64,000 nt of DNA from Streptomyces sp. MJM8645 (GCF_001625365.1 NZ_LJJF01000001.1:2674501-2738500), one strand, 5' to 3'. Shown: positions 28,574-37,940, counted from the first letter of the stretch. Notes: generated by a model not told the origin, from the letters alone. Program-made: numbers and translations.

Positions 28574-29287
28574 ATGGACAACTCTAGCGGCGTCGGCGTT
28601 CTCGACAAGGCCGCTCTGGTGCTGAGCGCACTGGAGTCGGGCCCCGCCACGTTGGCGGGGCTGGTCGCCGCCACCGGTCTGGCGCGCCCCACGGCCCACC
28701 GGCTCGCCGTCGCACTCGAACACCACCGTCTGGTCACCAGGGACATGCAGGGGCGATTCATCCTCGGCCCCCGTCTCTCCGAACTCTCCGCCGCGGCGGG
28801 CGAGGACCGGCTGCTCGCCACCGCGGGCCCGGTCCTGACCCACCTGCGCGACGTCACCGGCGAGAGCGCACAGCTCTACCGCCGCCAGGGCGAGATGCGG
28901 ATCTGCGTAGCCGCCGCCGAGCGGCTCTCCGGCCTGCGGGACACCGTCCCGGTCGGCAGCACCCTGCCGATGAAGGCCGGCTCGGCCGCCCAGGTCCTGC
29001 TGGCCTGGGAGGAGCCCGAGCGGCTCCACCGCGGCCTCCAGGGCGCCCGTTTCACCGCCACCGCGCTCAGCGGCGTCCGCCGGCGCGGCTGGGCCCAGTC
29101 GATCGGCGAGCGTGAGCCGGGCGTCGCGTCCGTCTCCGCTCCCGTGCGCGGCCCCTCCAACCGCGTGGTGGCCTCCGTCTCCGTCTCCGGCCCGATCGAG
29201 CGGCTGACCCGTCACCCGGGCCGCCTGCACGCCCAGGCCATCATCGAGGCCGCGAACCGGCTCACCGAGGCGCTCCGCCGCGGCTGA
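28574..29287 (+). CDS. ndgR: IclR-family regulator of amino acid metabolism (NdgR type)
   Basis: 237 residues: N-terminal winged helix ([20 protein letters not shown] near 35, [19 protein letters not shown] near 57) and C-terminal effector domain ([20 protein letters not shown] near 93, [14 protein letters not shown] near 138). The short [13 protein letters not shown] start and divergent leuCD are the NdgR/LtbR arrangement, regulating leucine, methionine and other amino acid genes. AGGG is only about 2 bases from the ATG, so a leaderless or weakly led mRNA is possible. A palindrome lies over the start region. Confidence 0.93.
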   Translation: MDNSSGVGVLDKAALVLSALESGPATLAGLVAATGLARPTAHRLAVALEHHRLVTRDMQGRFILGPRLSELSAAAGEDRLLATAGPVLTHLRDVTGESAQLYRRQGEMRICVAAAERLSGLRDTVPVGSTLPMKAGSAAQVLLAWEEPERLHRGLQGARFTATALSGVRRRGWAQSIGEREPGVASVSAPVRGPSNRVVASVSVSGPIERLTRHPGRLHAQAIIEAANRLTEALRRG

Positions 29288-29302
29288 CCGCCGCCATCCG
29301 GA

Positions 29303-29337
29303 AAGGGCCCCGCGCAGCACCACCGCGCGGGGCCCTT
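29303..29337 (+). terminator. Terminator of ndgR
   Basis: 13-bp stem AAGGGCCCCGCGC / GCGCGGGGCCCTT, 9-nt loop, 15 bp after the ndgR stop. Confidence 0.8.
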
Positions 29338-29357
29338 CGGAATGCTCCGGGAAATAC

Positions 29358-29381
29358 AAAAAAAGACCCCGGAAACCGGGG
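29358..29381 (-). terminator. Intrinsic terminator of the tRNA operon
   Basis: On the minus strand the stem CCCCGG-ttt-CCGGGG is followed by TC and seven T, directly after the last tRNA-Gln. Confidence 0.9.
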
Positions 29382-29392
29382 CCTTGAATTTC

Positions 29393-29467
29393 TGGCTGGG
29401 GTACCAGGACTCGAACCTAGACTAAATGAACCAGAATCACTCGTGCTGCCAATTACACCATACCCCA
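29393..29467 (-). tRNA. tRNA-Gln (anticodon CUG)
   Basis: Reads on the minus strand from TGGGGTATGGTGTAATTGGC; the acceptor stem TGGGGTA pairs with TACCCCA, the anticodon loop centre is CTG, and the T loop is GGTTCGAGTCC. A CCA is encoded at 29393-29395. The mature part is identical to the copy at 29826. Confidence 0.96.
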
Positions 29468-29516
29468 ACGCAAAGCAAGGGCCGATGGGATAACCCACCG
29501 GCTTCATGCTCTGAAG

Positions 29517-29589
29517 TACCCCCGACCGGATTCGAACCGGCGCTACTGCCGTGAGAGGGCAGCGTGCTAGGCCGCTACACAACGGGGGC
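29517..29589 (-). tRNA. tRNA-Glu (anticodon CUC), copy 1
   Basis: Begins GCCCCCGTTGTGTAGCGGCC; the anticodon loop CCCTCTC is centred on CTC. The T arm is CCGGTTCGAATCCGG; discriminator A; no encoded CCA. Identical to the next two copies. Confidence 0.97.
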
Positions 29590-29615
29590 TTCCTGGCGAT
29601 CCCTTGCGGGATCAG

Positions 29616-29688
29616 TACCCCCGACCGGATTCGAACCGGCGCTACTGCCGTGAGAGGGCAGCGTGCTAGGCCGCTACACAACGGGGGC
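29616..29688 (-). tRNA. tRNA-Glu (anticodon CUC), copy 2
   Basis: Same 73-nt sequence as copy 1, 99 bp away; the spacer between copies is also partly conserved (CTTGCGGGATCAG), showing tandem duplication. Confidence 0.97.
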
Positions 29689-29715
29689 TTTCCAGGTGAT
29701 CCCTTGCGGGATCAG

Positions 29716-29788
29716 TACCCCCGACCGGATTCGAACCGGCGCTACTGCCGTGAGAGGGCAGCGTGCTAGGCCGCTACACAACGGGGGC
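29716..29788 (-). tRNA. tRNA-Glu (anticodon CUC), copy 3
   Basis: Same 73-nt sequence as copies 1 and 2, at a 100-bp step, with the same type of spacer. Confidence 0.97.
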
Positions 29789-29825
29789 TTGTTCTTCACT
29801 TGTACTGCTGGACTTGCGTACTGCG

Positions 29826-29897
29826 CTGGGGTACCAGGACTCGAACCTAGACTAAATGAACCAGAATCACTCGTGCTGCCAATTACACCATACCCCA
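29826..29897 (-). tRNA. tRNA-Gln (anticodon CUG), first in the operon
   Basis: Same 72-nt sequence as the copy at 29396-29467 but without an encoded CCA. It is the promoter-proximal tRNA of the cluster. Confidence 0.96.
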
Positions 29898-30005
29898 CCA
29901 GAGTTGAACCCCTGTCGGGGCCTTCTCAGGCGTTGCGCCTCTCGTTCGGGGCCGGGTGGAGGGTTTCGCTCCCTCGTCCGTTCCCTCCCGGGCGGCGCAG
30001 AAAGA

Positions 30006-30034
30006 ACATTACCCGACGCCGGCCCCGGCTCCAA
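30006..30034 (-). promoter_or_regulatory. Candidate promoter of the tRNA operon
   Basis: On the minus strand TTGGAG, a 17-bp spacer and TAATGT, about 110 bp before the first tRNA-Gln and after the gltX terminator. Confidence 0.6.
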
Positions 30035-30103
30035 AATCGATAACCCCAGGCAGCGGCCGGGCGACCTGGCGGTGACGTCCCGGCGGTGACGTCCGGGCAG
30101 GCA

Positions 30104-30130
30104 GCGGGCCCGGCACGAGGCCGGGCCCGC
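30104..30130 (-). terminator. Terminator of gltX
   Basis: Perfect 11-bp stem GCGGGCCCGGC / GCCGGGCCCGC, loop ACGAG, 20 bp after the gltX stop. Confidence 0.8.
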
Positions 30131-30149
30131 AGCCTGCTCAGCGGCCCGC

Positions 30150-31673
30150 TCAGGCGGCCGGCAGGGCCTCCAGGGCGGAGTTCAGCCGGCGCAGCGTCTC
30201 GGGGCGCCCGAGCAGCTCCATCGACTCGAACAGCGGCGGCGAGACCCGGCGGCCGGTGACGGCGACCCGCAGCGGCGTGAACGCGAACTTGGGCTTGATG
30301 CCCAGCCCGTCCACCAGCGCCTCGCGCAGCGCGGCCTGGATCGGCTCCGGGCTGAAGTCCGCGAGCGCCTCCAGCGCCTTGACGCTGGCCTCCAGCACCG
30401 GGCGGGCGTCGGCGGTCAGCGCCTTGGCGGCGTCGTCCGGGTCGACGGTGAAGTCGGCCGGGTCGACGAACAGGAAGCCGGCCATGTTCACGATCTCGCT
30501 CAGCACGACCATCCGCTCCTGGGTGAGCGGCGCGATCTTCGCGAGCAGGTCCAGCTGCTCGGCGGTCGGCTCGGCCGGCAGCAGCCCGGGGGCCTGGAGG
30601 TACGGCACCAGGCGGCGGACGAAGTCCTCCGGGGCCAGCTTGCGGACGTGCTCGGCGTTGATCGCCTCGCACTTCTTCAGGTCGAAGCGGGCCGGGTTGG
30701 CGTTCACCTTGGCGATGTCGAAGGCGGCGACCATCTCGTCGATGCCGAACAGGTCGCGGTCGTCGGCCAGCGACCAGCCCAGCAGGGACAGGTAGTTGAG
30801 CAGGCCCTCGGGGATGAAGCCGCGCTCGCGGTACAGGTTGAGCGAGGCCTGCGGGTCGCGCTTGGAGAGCTTCTTGTTGCCCTCGCCCATCACGTACGGC
30901 AGGTGGCCGAAGCGCGGGGTGGTGCCGTCGCCGACGCCGATCTCGGCGAGCGCGGCGTACAGCGCGATCTGCCGCGGGGTGGAGGAGAGCAGGTCCTCGC
31001 CGCGCAGCACGTGGGTGATGCCCATCAGGGCGTCGTCCACCGGGTTGACCAGGGTGTACAGCGGGGCGCCGTTGGCCCGGACGATGCCGTAGTCCGGCAC
31101 GTTCTCCGGCTCGAAGGTGAGCGTGCCGCGCACCAGGTCGTCGAAGCTGAGGGTGCGGTCGGGCATCCGGAAGCGCAGGATCGGCTCGCGCTTCTCCAGC
31201 TTGTAGACGGCGACCTGCTCGTCCGTCAGCTCGCGGCAGTGGCCGTCGTAGCCGGAGGGCTTGCCGGCCGCGCGGGCGGCCTCGCGGCGGGCGTCCAGCT
31301 CCTCGGTGCTGCAGTAGCAGTGGTAGGCGTGGCCGGCCTCGTGCAGGCGGCGGGCGACGTCGGCGTAGATGTCCATCCGCTGGGACTGGCGGTACGGCTC
31401 GTGCGGGCCGCCGACCTCCGGGCCCTCGTCCCAGTCGAAGCCGAGCCAGCGCATCGCGTCGAGCAGCTGGTCGTACGACTCCTCGGAGTCGCGGGCCGAG
31501 TCGGTGTCCTCGATCCGGAAGACCAGCGTGCCGCCGTTGTGGCGGGCGTAGGCCCAGTTGAAGAGGGCCGTGCGGACCAGGCCCACGTGCGGGTTCCCGG
31601 TCGGGGACGGACAGAAACGAACCCGGACGACCGGGTTGCCCGCGGCGGAGCCGCTGAGCTTTTCACTAGCCAC
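30150..31673 (-). CDS. gltX: Glutamyl-tRNA synthetase (probably non-discriminating)
   Basis: Class I synthetase, 507 residues, GTG start. The HIGH-type motif is [20 protein letters not shown] near 20, [15 protein letters not shown] near 53, and KMSKS-type GNKKLSKRD near 270. Actinobacteria generally lack glutaminyl-tRNA synthetase, so this enzyme would charge both tRNA-Glu and tRNA-Gln, the latter then amidated by GatCAB (family knowledge). The tRNA genes for both substrates lie directly downstream. The start overlaps the FAH-type gene end by 8 bp. Confidence 0.97.
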   Translation of the reverse strand: MASEKLSGSAAGNPVVRVRFCPSPTGNPHVGLVRTALFNWAYARHNGGTLVFRIEDTDSARDSEESYDQLLDAMRWLGFDWDEGPEVGGPHEPYRQSQRMDIYADVARRLHEAGHAYHCYCSTEELDARREAARAAGKPSGYDGHCRELTDEQVAVYKLEKREPILRFRMPDRTLSFDDLVRGTLTFEPENVPDYGIVRANGAPLYTLVNPVDDALMGITHVLRGEDLLSSTPRQIALYAALAEIGVGDGTTPRFGHLPYVMGEGNKKLSKRDPQASLNLYRERGFIPEGLLNYLSLLGWSLADDRDLFGIDEMVAAFDIAKVNANPARFDLKKCEAINAEHVRKLAPEDFVRRLVPYLQAPGLLPAEPTAEQLDLLAKIAPLTQERMVVLSEIVNMAGFLFVDPADFTVDPDDAAKALTADARPVLEASVKALEALADFSPEPIQAALREALVDGLGIKPKFAFTPLRVAVTGRRVSPPLFESMELLGRPETLRRLNSALEALPAA

Positions 31674-32466
31674 GCTTGATCACCTTGTTGGTGAGAGTGC
31701 CGATGCCTTCGATGGAGACGGCGACCTCGTCGCCGACGTTGAGCGGGCCCACCCCTGCGGGCGTGCCGGTGAGGATGACGTCGCCGGGCAGCAGCGTCAT
31801 GGCCTCGGAGATGTGGACGATCAGCTCGGCGACCGAGCGGACCATCTGGGAGGTGCGGCCGGCCTGCCGGAGCTCGCCGTTGACCGTGCAGGTGACGGCG
31901 AGGTCGGCCGGGTCCAGGTCGGTCTCGATCCACGGGCCCAGCGGGCAGGAGGTGTCGAAGCCCTTGGCCCGGGCCCACTGGCCCTCGCGCTTCTGCACGT
32001 CCCGGGCGGTGACGTCGTTGGCGCAGGTGTAGCCGAGGATCACCTCGGGCACCCGGTCCAGCGGCACCTCGCGGCACATCCGGCCGATCACCACGGCGAG
32101 TTCGGCCTCGTGCTGGACGTCCGAGGAGAACGGCGGGTACGCGATGTTCTCGGTCGGGCCGATCACCGAGGTGGACGGCTTGAAGAAGGTGAGCGGCACG
32201 TCCGGGACGTCGTTGCCCAGTTCGGCGGCGTGCGCCGCGAAGTTGCGGCCGACCGCCACGATCTTGTTGGGGAGCATCGGGCTGAGCAGCCGGACGTCCT
32301 GGAAGCGGTAACTCTCGCCGGTCGGCTGGGGCTGGCCGAACGGGTGGCCGGCCAGCGCGTGGACGACCAGCGAGTCGGGCTGGGAAGGGTCGCCCTCCAC
32401 CACGCCGAAGGAGACGCTGCCGGCGGCAGGGCTCCCTTCCCGGACGGAAAACCTGGCAATGCGCAC
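31666..32466 (-). CDS. Fumarylacetoacetate hydrolase-family protein
   Basis: 266 residues from GTG ([17 protein letters not shown]). C-terminal FAH domain: [17 protein letters not shown] near 68, [18 protein letters not shown] near 111 with the metal-binding Glu pair, [20 protein letters not shown] near 144, and [15 protein letters not shown] near 225. Members hydrolyse or isomerise 2-hydroxyhepta-diene-dioates, decarboxylate oxaloacetate or act on acylpyruvates. The substrate cannot be told. Its coupling to gltX by an 8-bp overlap is conserved in streptomycetes. Confidence 0.9.
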   Translation of the reverse strand: MRIARFSVREGSPAAGSVSFGVVEGDPSQPDSLVVHALAGHPFGQPQPTGESYRFQDVRLLSPMLPNKIVAVGRNFAAHAAELGNDVPDVPLTFFKPSTSVIGPTENIAYPPFSSDVQHEAELAVVIGRMCREVPLDRVPEVILGYTCANDVTARDVQKREGQWARAKGFDTSCPLGPWIETDLDPADLAVTCTVNGELRQAGRTSQMVRSVAELIVHISEAMTLLPGDVILTGTPAGVGPLNVGDEVAVSIEGIGTLTNKVIKRG

Positions 32467-32650
32467 GGCTGGGATACCCCTCGCTTCGTCGACCGCCCGG
32501 GGCGCGCCCGGGCGCTGGTGGGCGCCTCGCCCACAGTGGGCGCGGCCCCGTCAATCGTCGTCCAGGCTATCGCGTGGGGCCCCGGCTGACCGCTTTGCCC
32601 CTGTTCAGCGCGGTCGGGCCGCGAGCCCCGGCGACCGCCCGGGAACGCCG

Positions 32651-32694
32651 CAGGGCGCCGCGGCCGCCCTCGGTGGCGCGGCCGCGACGCCCTG
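32651..32694 (-). terminator. Terminator of the small STANPRRT-repeat gene
   Basis: Long stem CAGGGCG-c-CGCGGCCGC paired with GCGGCCGCG-a-CGCCCTG, 10-nt loop, 17 bp past the stop on the minus strand. Confidence 0.75.
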
Positions 32695-32711
32695 TCGGAG
32701 CGGGGGTCGGG

Positions 32712-32936
32712 TCAGTCCTGCACGACGACGGGCGCCGGGGCGACCATCAGCTGGGTGCGGCGCGGATTGGCGGTGCTGGCCGGCAGTTCGGTGCCGTAGG
32801 TGACGGCGTCCTCGGGCTTGCGGGCACCCGGGATCGTGCTGAAGTCCGCGACCGAGGCCAGCGTCGTCCGGCGCGGGTTCGCCGTGGAGCGGCAGGGCAG
32901 CGTGGACTTGGTGGCGGCCTTCTTCGCCTGGGACAT
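32712..32936 (-). CDS. Small protein with duplicated STANPRRT motif (74 aa), function unknown
   Basis: Start MSQAKKAATKSTLPCR at 32936, with GAGG 8 bases upstream. The motif STANPRRTTL (residues 17-26) is repeated as STANPRRTQL (54-63), separated by about 27 residues; the tail is MVAPAPVVVQD. One Cys, basic N-terminus, no membrane helix. Codons have full streptomycete GC3 bias, so it is very likely real. I know no named family. A phosphorylation target, a ribosome-associated peptide or a modified peptide precursor are all open possibilities. It is divergent from the conservons. Confidence 0.8.
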   Translation of the reverse strand: MSQAKKAATKSTLPCRSTANPRRTTLASVADFSTIPGARKPEDAVTYGTELPASTANPRRTQLMVAPAPVVVQD

Positions 32937-33514
32937 CGAGAGCACCTCGTGGTCGCGGCCGGTCGGATCGCGGCGGATCGTCACCGGCCTGATTGATTCC
33001 GAATGATTCGGAGGGGTTCTGGGCAGGCTGATCGGGGCCGTGCTCCGGAGACAGCCAGGTTACGAGATCTCATTCCACAGGGACCGTGACCAAAGCTACA
33101 CATTAGACTGTGATTTTGATCACAAATTCATGAGCGAATTGCAGATATCCGACATATCGCCGCAACGGTATTTTCCGGCATATCTCCGATAACGGTCATT
33201 CCGGAAGGTCTGTGACTCTTTTCGATCTCGGGCCGGGTTGGCATGTATCCGGCGAGTGTCCGAAAAATGCGGTATTCCGGTCCTGTTACGACACAGTCAG
33301 TGAAGTCACGCACGCGTTCGGTAGCGCCGCGCGGCGTGTCCTGGCGGCCCTTGTTGGGATTCCCCGGCTGTGCTGGAATGCCACGGACCGTGGGTAGGGA
33401 GAAGTCCACCCCGGCGACGCGCTCACCCGGACCAGCCGGGGAGCGGAAGGAAACTCGACACCGTCCGGTCCGCGGCGACGCGGCGGGACGCCCGGTCCAG
33501 AGGTTGCGACGCCA
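32937..33514. other. 578-bp AT-richer divergent intergenic region upstream of conservon 1
   Basis: No gene seen. Between about 33060 and 33260 the DNA is much richer in A/T than its surroundings. It holds a perfect TGTGA-N6-TCACA palindrome, a TAATGT -10-like hexamer for the minus-strand gene (33100-33105) and two direct repeats CCGnCATATCnCCG at 33149 and 33175. It must contain the promoters of both the small gene and cvnA1. Confidence 0.7.
33109..33124. promoter_or_regulatory. Perfect Crp-type palindrome TGTGA-N6-TCACA
   Basis: TGTGATTTTGATCACA matches the Crp/Fnr-family consensus exactly. It overlaps the spacer region of the putative minus-strand promoter (-10 at 33100-33105), so binding there would repress the small gene; it lies 390 bp before cvnA1. 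Streptomyces Crp binds related sites (family knowledge). Confidence 0.6.
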
Positions 33515-36500
33515 GTGCAGGGACGTTTCAAAAGGGGTAGCGGCGGCGCGGGTAACCCGGAGTCGCACGAGCCCGTGGCAGCCCCCCAGCAGGCGGCGGC
33601 TCCCGGCAGCCCGGCCGAGCCGGTGGTCCCCGAGGCCCCCGGCCACCCGGAGGACGACGGCCAGGAACGGAAGTCCGCCCGGGACAAGCTCCGGACCACC
33701 CTGACCCGGCGACGGGCCACCGGTCTGAGCCGGCTCGCGATGCGCAACTGGCGCATCCGGACCCGACTGATCGCCCTGCTCGCCCTGCCCGTCCTGGTCT
33801 CCCTGGTCCTCGGTGGCCTGCGGATCCAGGCCTCGATGCAGAACTCGCAGCAGCTCTCCCAGATGGCCAACCTGTCCGACCTGGCCAAGAAGGCGACCAA
33901 CCTCGCGGACGCCCTGCAGACCGAGCGCGACATCAGCGCCGGCTACATCACCGCGCGCCCCAACGACCCGCTCGACGACGACATCGTCACCGCCCGCAGG
34001 GCCACCGACGACCTGAGCCGCACCTTCACCGCGTCCTCGGACAAGTTCGAGAACCTCGAACTCTCGGGCGGGAAGGCGCTGCTGTTCCAGATCCGCAGGG
34101 ACCTGAACTCGATCTCGGACGCGCGCAACACGCCGTACCAGAACAACCAGAACATCCAGTCGACGATCACCGCCTACGACGTGATCATCCGCGACCTGCT
34201 GGCCATCACCCAGGACATCGCGCTCGCGTCGAACAACACGGACCTGCTCGTCGCGACCCGCTCGCTGCAGCAGTTCTCGCTGGCCAAGAACGCCACCTCG
34301 CAGCAGCGCGCCCTGATCGGCGCCGCACTCGCCAACCCCAAGGGCCCCGACCTCAGCCCCAGCGACGAGTCCTTCGGCATCCGCCTGCGCACCTCGTACG
34401 ACAACTCGCTCACCAGCTTCAACAACATCTACACCGCGCACGACCTGGACAACCTGCGCGGCCAGCTCAGCTACAACTCGGTGATCGCCGACGCCGACCG
34501 GTACGCGCGCTCGATCCTCCAGCCGAGCGGTATCCACCAGACCGACCCGGTGACCTACAAGGACTGGTACGAGAAGGCCAGCGCCAAGATCACCGCCGAG
34601 CGCCGGATCGAGTCCAAGCTCATCGAGGACCTCGACGGCAAGGCCCAGGACCTCCAGTCCCAGGCCGACACCGAGGCCATCATCATCGGTGCCGCCATCG
34701 CCCTGGTGCTGCTCGTCGCCCTCGGTGGCGCCGGTCTGATCGCCCGCTCGATGGTGCGCTCGCTGACCCGGCTGCAGGCCGCGGCCGAGGACGTCGCCGA
34801 GCGCCGCCTGCCCGAGCTGGTCAAGACCCTCTCCGAGAGCGACCCGCACGACGTCGACACGACGGTCGAACCGGTGGCCGTCGACTCCACCGACGAGATC
34901 GGCCACGTGGCGCACGCCTTCGACATGGTGCACAGCGAGGCCGTCCGCCTCGCCGCCGAGCAGGCCCTCCTGCGCGGCAACATCAACGCGATGTTCACCA
35001 ACCTCTCGCGCCGCAGCCAGGGCCTCATCCAGCGCCAGCTGTCGCTCATCTCCGAACTGGAGAGCCGCGAGGCCGACCCGGACCAGCTGGCCAACCTCTT
35101 CAAGCTGGACCACCTCGCGACCCGCATGCGCCGCAACGGCGAGAACCTCCTCGTCCTCGCCGGTGAGGACCCGGGCCGCCGCTGGACCAGGCCCGTCCCG
35201 CTGGTCGACGTGCTCCGCGCCGCCGCCTCCGAGGTGGAGCAGTACGAGCGCATCGAACTCGCCGCCGTACCGTCGGCCGAGGTCGCCGGCCGCGTCGTCA
35301 ACGACCTCGTCCACCTGCTCGCCGAGCTGCTGGAGAACGCCACCTCGTTCTCCAGCCCGCAGACCCGCGTCCGGGTCACCGGCCACGCGCTGCCCGACGG
35401 CCGCGTCCTGGTCGAGATCCACGACACCGGCATCGGCCTGAGCCCCGACGACCTCGCCGAGATCAACGAGCGCCTCGCCAACCCGCCGACGGTGGACGTC
35501 TCGGTCTCCCGCCGCATGGGCCTCTTCGTGGTCGGCCGCCTGTCCCTGCGACACGGCATCCGCATCCAGCTGCGCCCCAGCGACTCCGGCGGCACCACCG
35601 CGCTGGTCATGCTCCCGGTCGACGTCACCAACTCCGCCGACCGCCGCGGCCCCGCCCGGCCCGGCCCCGCCCAGGCCAAGCAGCAGCGCGGGGTCGCCCC
35701 GACGCCGCGCCAGCAGCGCCAGGTGCCGCCCGGCCAGGGCGGCCCGGCCGCGCTCGGCCAGGGCCCGGCCGGCGGCGCCCCGCAGGGCGGCCGCCCGCAG
35801 CTCGGCCAGGGCGGCCCGACCGCTCCGACCGGCCCGACCGGCCCGACCGGCCCCGGTACTCCGACCGGACCGAACGCTCCGGGTGCTCCGGGTGCTCCGA
35901 CCGGACCGGGTGCGCCTGCCGCGCCCGGCGGCCGGGCCGGCGGCCTGCCGACCCGCCAGGTCGGCAAGTCGCTGCGCGAGAACCCCGTCCAGCCGGGCCA
36001 GCAGGGCCCGGGCCAGCAGCCCCAGGGACCCCAGGGCCCGGGCCGACAGGCCCCCCAGCCCCAGGGCCAGAAGCCGACCCAGCAGTCCCCGCAGCCCCAG
36101 CAGTCCCCGCAGCCCCAGCAGTCCCCGCAGGGCGGCCTGCCGCAGCGCGGCCCGAACCGGCCGGGCCCGGCGCAGGGCGGCCCCGGCGGCCTGCCCCGCC
36201 GCGGCCAGCAGCAGCCCACCCAGGGCCAACCCGGTCAGCAGCAGCCCACCCAGGGCCGCCCCGGCCAGGAACGGCCGCGCCCGGGTGGCGAGTTCGACGG
36301 CGGTCCGGGCCCCCGGACCGGCGAGCAGCCGCAGCACGGCCGGCCGGGTCGGCCGGGCGGCGCTCCGCAGCAGCAGGGCGCCCGCCCGGGCAACCGCCCG
36401 CAGGAGGGCCTGCCGCAGCGCCGGCCGGCCCCGCAGGGCCAGGGCGGCCCCGGTCAGGGCGGCCCGCAGGGCCAGCCCGGTCCGCAGGGCCAGCGCCGCC

Positions 36501-37438
36501 CGCAGCGCCCCGGCCCGGACGCGCCGCAGCGCGACCGCCAGCCGCAGCTGCCGCCGCAGCAGCAGGCCCAGCCGCTGCCGTCGGCCGAGCCGGCGTCGAT
36601 GGAGAGCACCCAGCAGTTCGCCCGGCCGCGCTTCGAGGCCAGCCAGATCGACCCGCGTGACCCGCTGGGCCTCGGCCTGGTGGAGCCGGTGCTGCCGAAC
36701 CCGGCGCGTCCGGAGCCGGTCCGTCAGGAGCAGGCCCGGCCCGAGCCGGTGCGCCAGGAGCAGGCCCGGCCGGAGCCGATGGCCCTGCCGACCGGCCCGT
36801 CCGGGGGTGCGGCCGAGCAGCCGTGGTACCCGCAGGAGGGCGGGCAGGAGGCGCGGCCTCGGACGTACCAGCCGCGCCGGCCCGGCACCTCGGCGCCGGA
36901 GTTCCAGCCGTCCGACCCGCAGCGCCGACAGGGCCGGCCGGCCCAGGCCCAGCAGCCCCAGGCTCCACAGCAGGCCGCGCAGGCCCAGGCCCCCCAGGCC
37001 CCGCAGCCCCAGGCCCCTCAGCAGGGCCAGCAGCCGCAGGGCCAGCAGCAGCCGCAGCAGGGCCAGCAGCCGCAGCCCGGCACCGGGGACGCCCCCTGGC
37101 GCCCGTCCGCGAACGACGAGCGCTGGCGCCGCGCCGAGCAGGTCCGCGAGCCCTCGACCAGCGGCGTCACGATGTCCGGTCTCCCCCGGCGGACCCCGCA
37201 GGCCAACCTGGTCTCCGGCACCGCCGAGGCCTCGCCGCTGACCGGTCCGCAGGTCTCCCGGGCCCCCGAAGAGGTCCGCGGCCGGCTGACCAACCTGCGC
37301 CGCGGCATCCAGCAGGGCCGCCGGGCCGGGGCCGAACAGGCCAACCAGCCGGGCTCCCAGCATGGTGCCCAGCAGCCCGGATTCGATAGTTTCGGTGGCC
37401 GGACCGACGGCAACGGCGCAGATCACCAGGAGCGTTGA
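33515..37438 (+). CDS. cvnA: Conservon sensor protein CvnA (nitrate/nitrite-sensor type histidine kinase-like), copy 1
   Basis: 1307 residues from GTG (MQGRFKRGSGGAGN). Cytoplasmic N-terminus, TM1 about 83-104, extracellular NIT-type sensor about 110-385, TM2 about 387-412, HAMP with RSMVRSLTRLQAAAEDVAER, then LSRRSQGLIQRQLSLISELE and LDHLATRMRRNGENLLVLAG where a dimerisation helix should be. The ATPase domain has N box ELLENATSFSSPQTRV (near 605), DTGIGLSPDDLAEIN and MGLFVVGRLSLRHGI. From about 712 to 1270 the chain is Pro/Gln/Gly-rich and ends with LPRRTPQANLVSG and SRAPEEVRGRLTNLRRG, which CvnA2 shares. It heads cvnA-B-C-D. Confidence 0.93.
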   Translation: MQGRFKRGSGGAGNPESHEPVAAPQQAAAPGSPAEPVVPEAPGHPEDDGQERKSARDKLRTTLTRRRATGLSRLAMRNWRIRTRLIALLALPVLVSLVLGGLRIQASMQNSQQLSQMANLSDLAKKATNLADALQTERDISAGYITARPNDPLDDDIVTARRATDDLSRTFTASSDKFENLELSGGKALLFQIRRDLNSISDARNTPYQNNQNIQSTITAYDVIIRDLLAITQDIALASNNTDLLVATRSLQQFSLAKNATSQQRALIGAALANPKGPDLSPSDESFGIRLRTSYDNSLTSFNNIYTAHDLDNLRGQLSYNSVIADADRYARSILQPSGIHQTDPVTYKDWYEKASAKITAERRIESKLIEDLDGKAQDLQSQADTEAIIIGAAIALVLLVALGGAGLIARSMVRSLTRLQAAAEDVAERRLPELVKTLSESDPHDVDTTVEPVAVDSTDEIGHVAHAFDMVHSEAVRLAAEQALLRGNINAMFTNLSRRSQGLIQRQLSLISELESREADPDQLANLFKLDHLATRMRRNGENLLVLAGEDPGRRWTRPVPLVDVLRAAASEVEQYERIELAAVPSAEVAGRVVNDLVHLLAELLENATSFSSPQTRVRVTGHALPDGRVLVEIHDTGIGLSPDDLAEINERLANPPTVDVSVSRRMGLFVVGRLSLRHGIRIQLRPSDSGGTTALVMLPVDVTNSADRRGPARPGPAQAKQQRGVAPTPRQQRQVPPGQGGPAALGQGPAGGAPQGGRPQLGQGGPTAPTGPTGPTGPGTPTGPNAPGAPGAPTGPGAPAAPGGRAGGLPTRQVGKSLRENPVQPGQQGPGQQPQGPQGPGRQAPQPQGQKPTQQSPQPQQSPQPQQSPQGGLPQRGPNRPGPAQGGPGGLPRRGQQQPTQGQPGQQQPTQGRPGQERPRPGGEFDGGPGPRTGEQPQHGRPGRPGGAPQQQGARPGNRPQEGLPQRRPAPQGQGGPGQGGPQGQPGPQGQRRPQRPGPDAPQRDRQPQLPPQQQAQPLPSAEPASMESTQQFARPRFEASQIDPRDPLGLGLVEPVLPNPARPEPVRQEQARPEPVRQEQARPEPMALPTGPSGGAAEQPWYPQEGGQEARPRTYQPRRPGTSAPEFQPSDPQRRQGRPAQAQQPQAPQQAAQAQAPQAPQPQAPQQGQQPQGQQQPQQGQQPQPGTGDAPWRPSANDERWRRAEQVREPSTSGVTMSGLPRRTPQANLVSGTAEASPLTGPQVSRAPEEVRGRLTNLRRGIQQGRRAGAEQANQPGSQHGAQQPGFDSFGGRTDGNGADHQER

Positions 37439-37862
37439 GTTGAATCAGATGAGCCAGGCCGCACAGAACCTGAACTGGCTGATCACCAATTTCGTGGACA
37501 ACACCCCCGGGGTGTCCCACACCGTGGTGGTCTCCGCCGACGGCCTCCTGCTGTGCATGTCCGAGGGCTTCCCCCGCGACCGCGCCGACCAGCTCGCAGC
37601 CGTCGCCTCCGGCCTCACCTCCCTCACCTCCGGCGCCAGCCGGATCTTCGAAGGAGGCGAGGTCAACCAGACCGTCGTCGAGATGGAACGAGGCTTCCTC
37701 TTCCTCATGGCCGTCAGCGACGGCTCCGCCCTCGCCGTACTCGCCTCCCCCGACTCCGACATCGGCCTCGTCGGCTACGAGATGGCCCTCCTCGTCGACC
37801 GCGCCGGCGCCGTCCTCACCCCCGCACTCCGCGCGGAACTCCAGGGCAGTCTCCTGCACTGA
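37424..37862 (+). repeat. 439-bp direct repeat, copy 1 (cvnB)
   Basis: Identical to 42751-43189 apart from one base that I could find (A versus C in codon 2 of cvnB). The repeat begins in the last codons of cvnA and stops right after the cvnB stop codon. Confidence 0.92.
37440..37862 (+). CDS. cvnB: Roadblock/LC7-domain protein CvnB, copy 1
   Basis: 140 residues. TTG start 1 bp after the cvnA stop, preferred because AGGAG lies 8 bases upstream; the internal ATG (SQAAQ) is too far. Roadblock fold: LNWLITNFVDNTPGVSHTVV, SADGLLLCMSEGFPRDRADQ, GFLFLMAVSDGSALAVLASP. It probably regulates the cognate GTPase CvnD, as MglB does for MglA (inference from fold). Nearly every Leu codon is CTC, unlike the neighbours, and the gene is almost identical to cvnB2. 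Confidence 0.95.
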   Translation: MNQMSQAAQNLNWLITNFVDNTPGVSHTVVVSADGLLLCMSEGFPRDRADQLAAVASGLTSLTSGASRIFEGGEVNQTVVEMERGFLFLMAVSDGSALAVLASPDSDIGLVGYEMALLVDRAGAVLTPALRAELQGSLLH

Positions 37863-37940
37863 CCGGAGTCCGAGCGGGATCCGTCCACCGTCCCACCTCC
37901 CCCGCCGGGTCCGACCCGACCGGCCCCGGCGTCTCACCCT

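Noticed and set aside
29517..29788. Regular repeats at 99-100 bp that could be mistaken for a CRISPR-like array
   Set aside because: The repeated units fold as tRNA-Glu with correct anticodon, T loop and acceptor stem; the spacers are nearly the same, not unique.
33128..37426. 1432-codon minus-strand frame opposite cvnA1
   Set aside because: Low-complexity Leu/Gly/Arg translation, no ribosome site, fully antisense to the clear CvnA domains.
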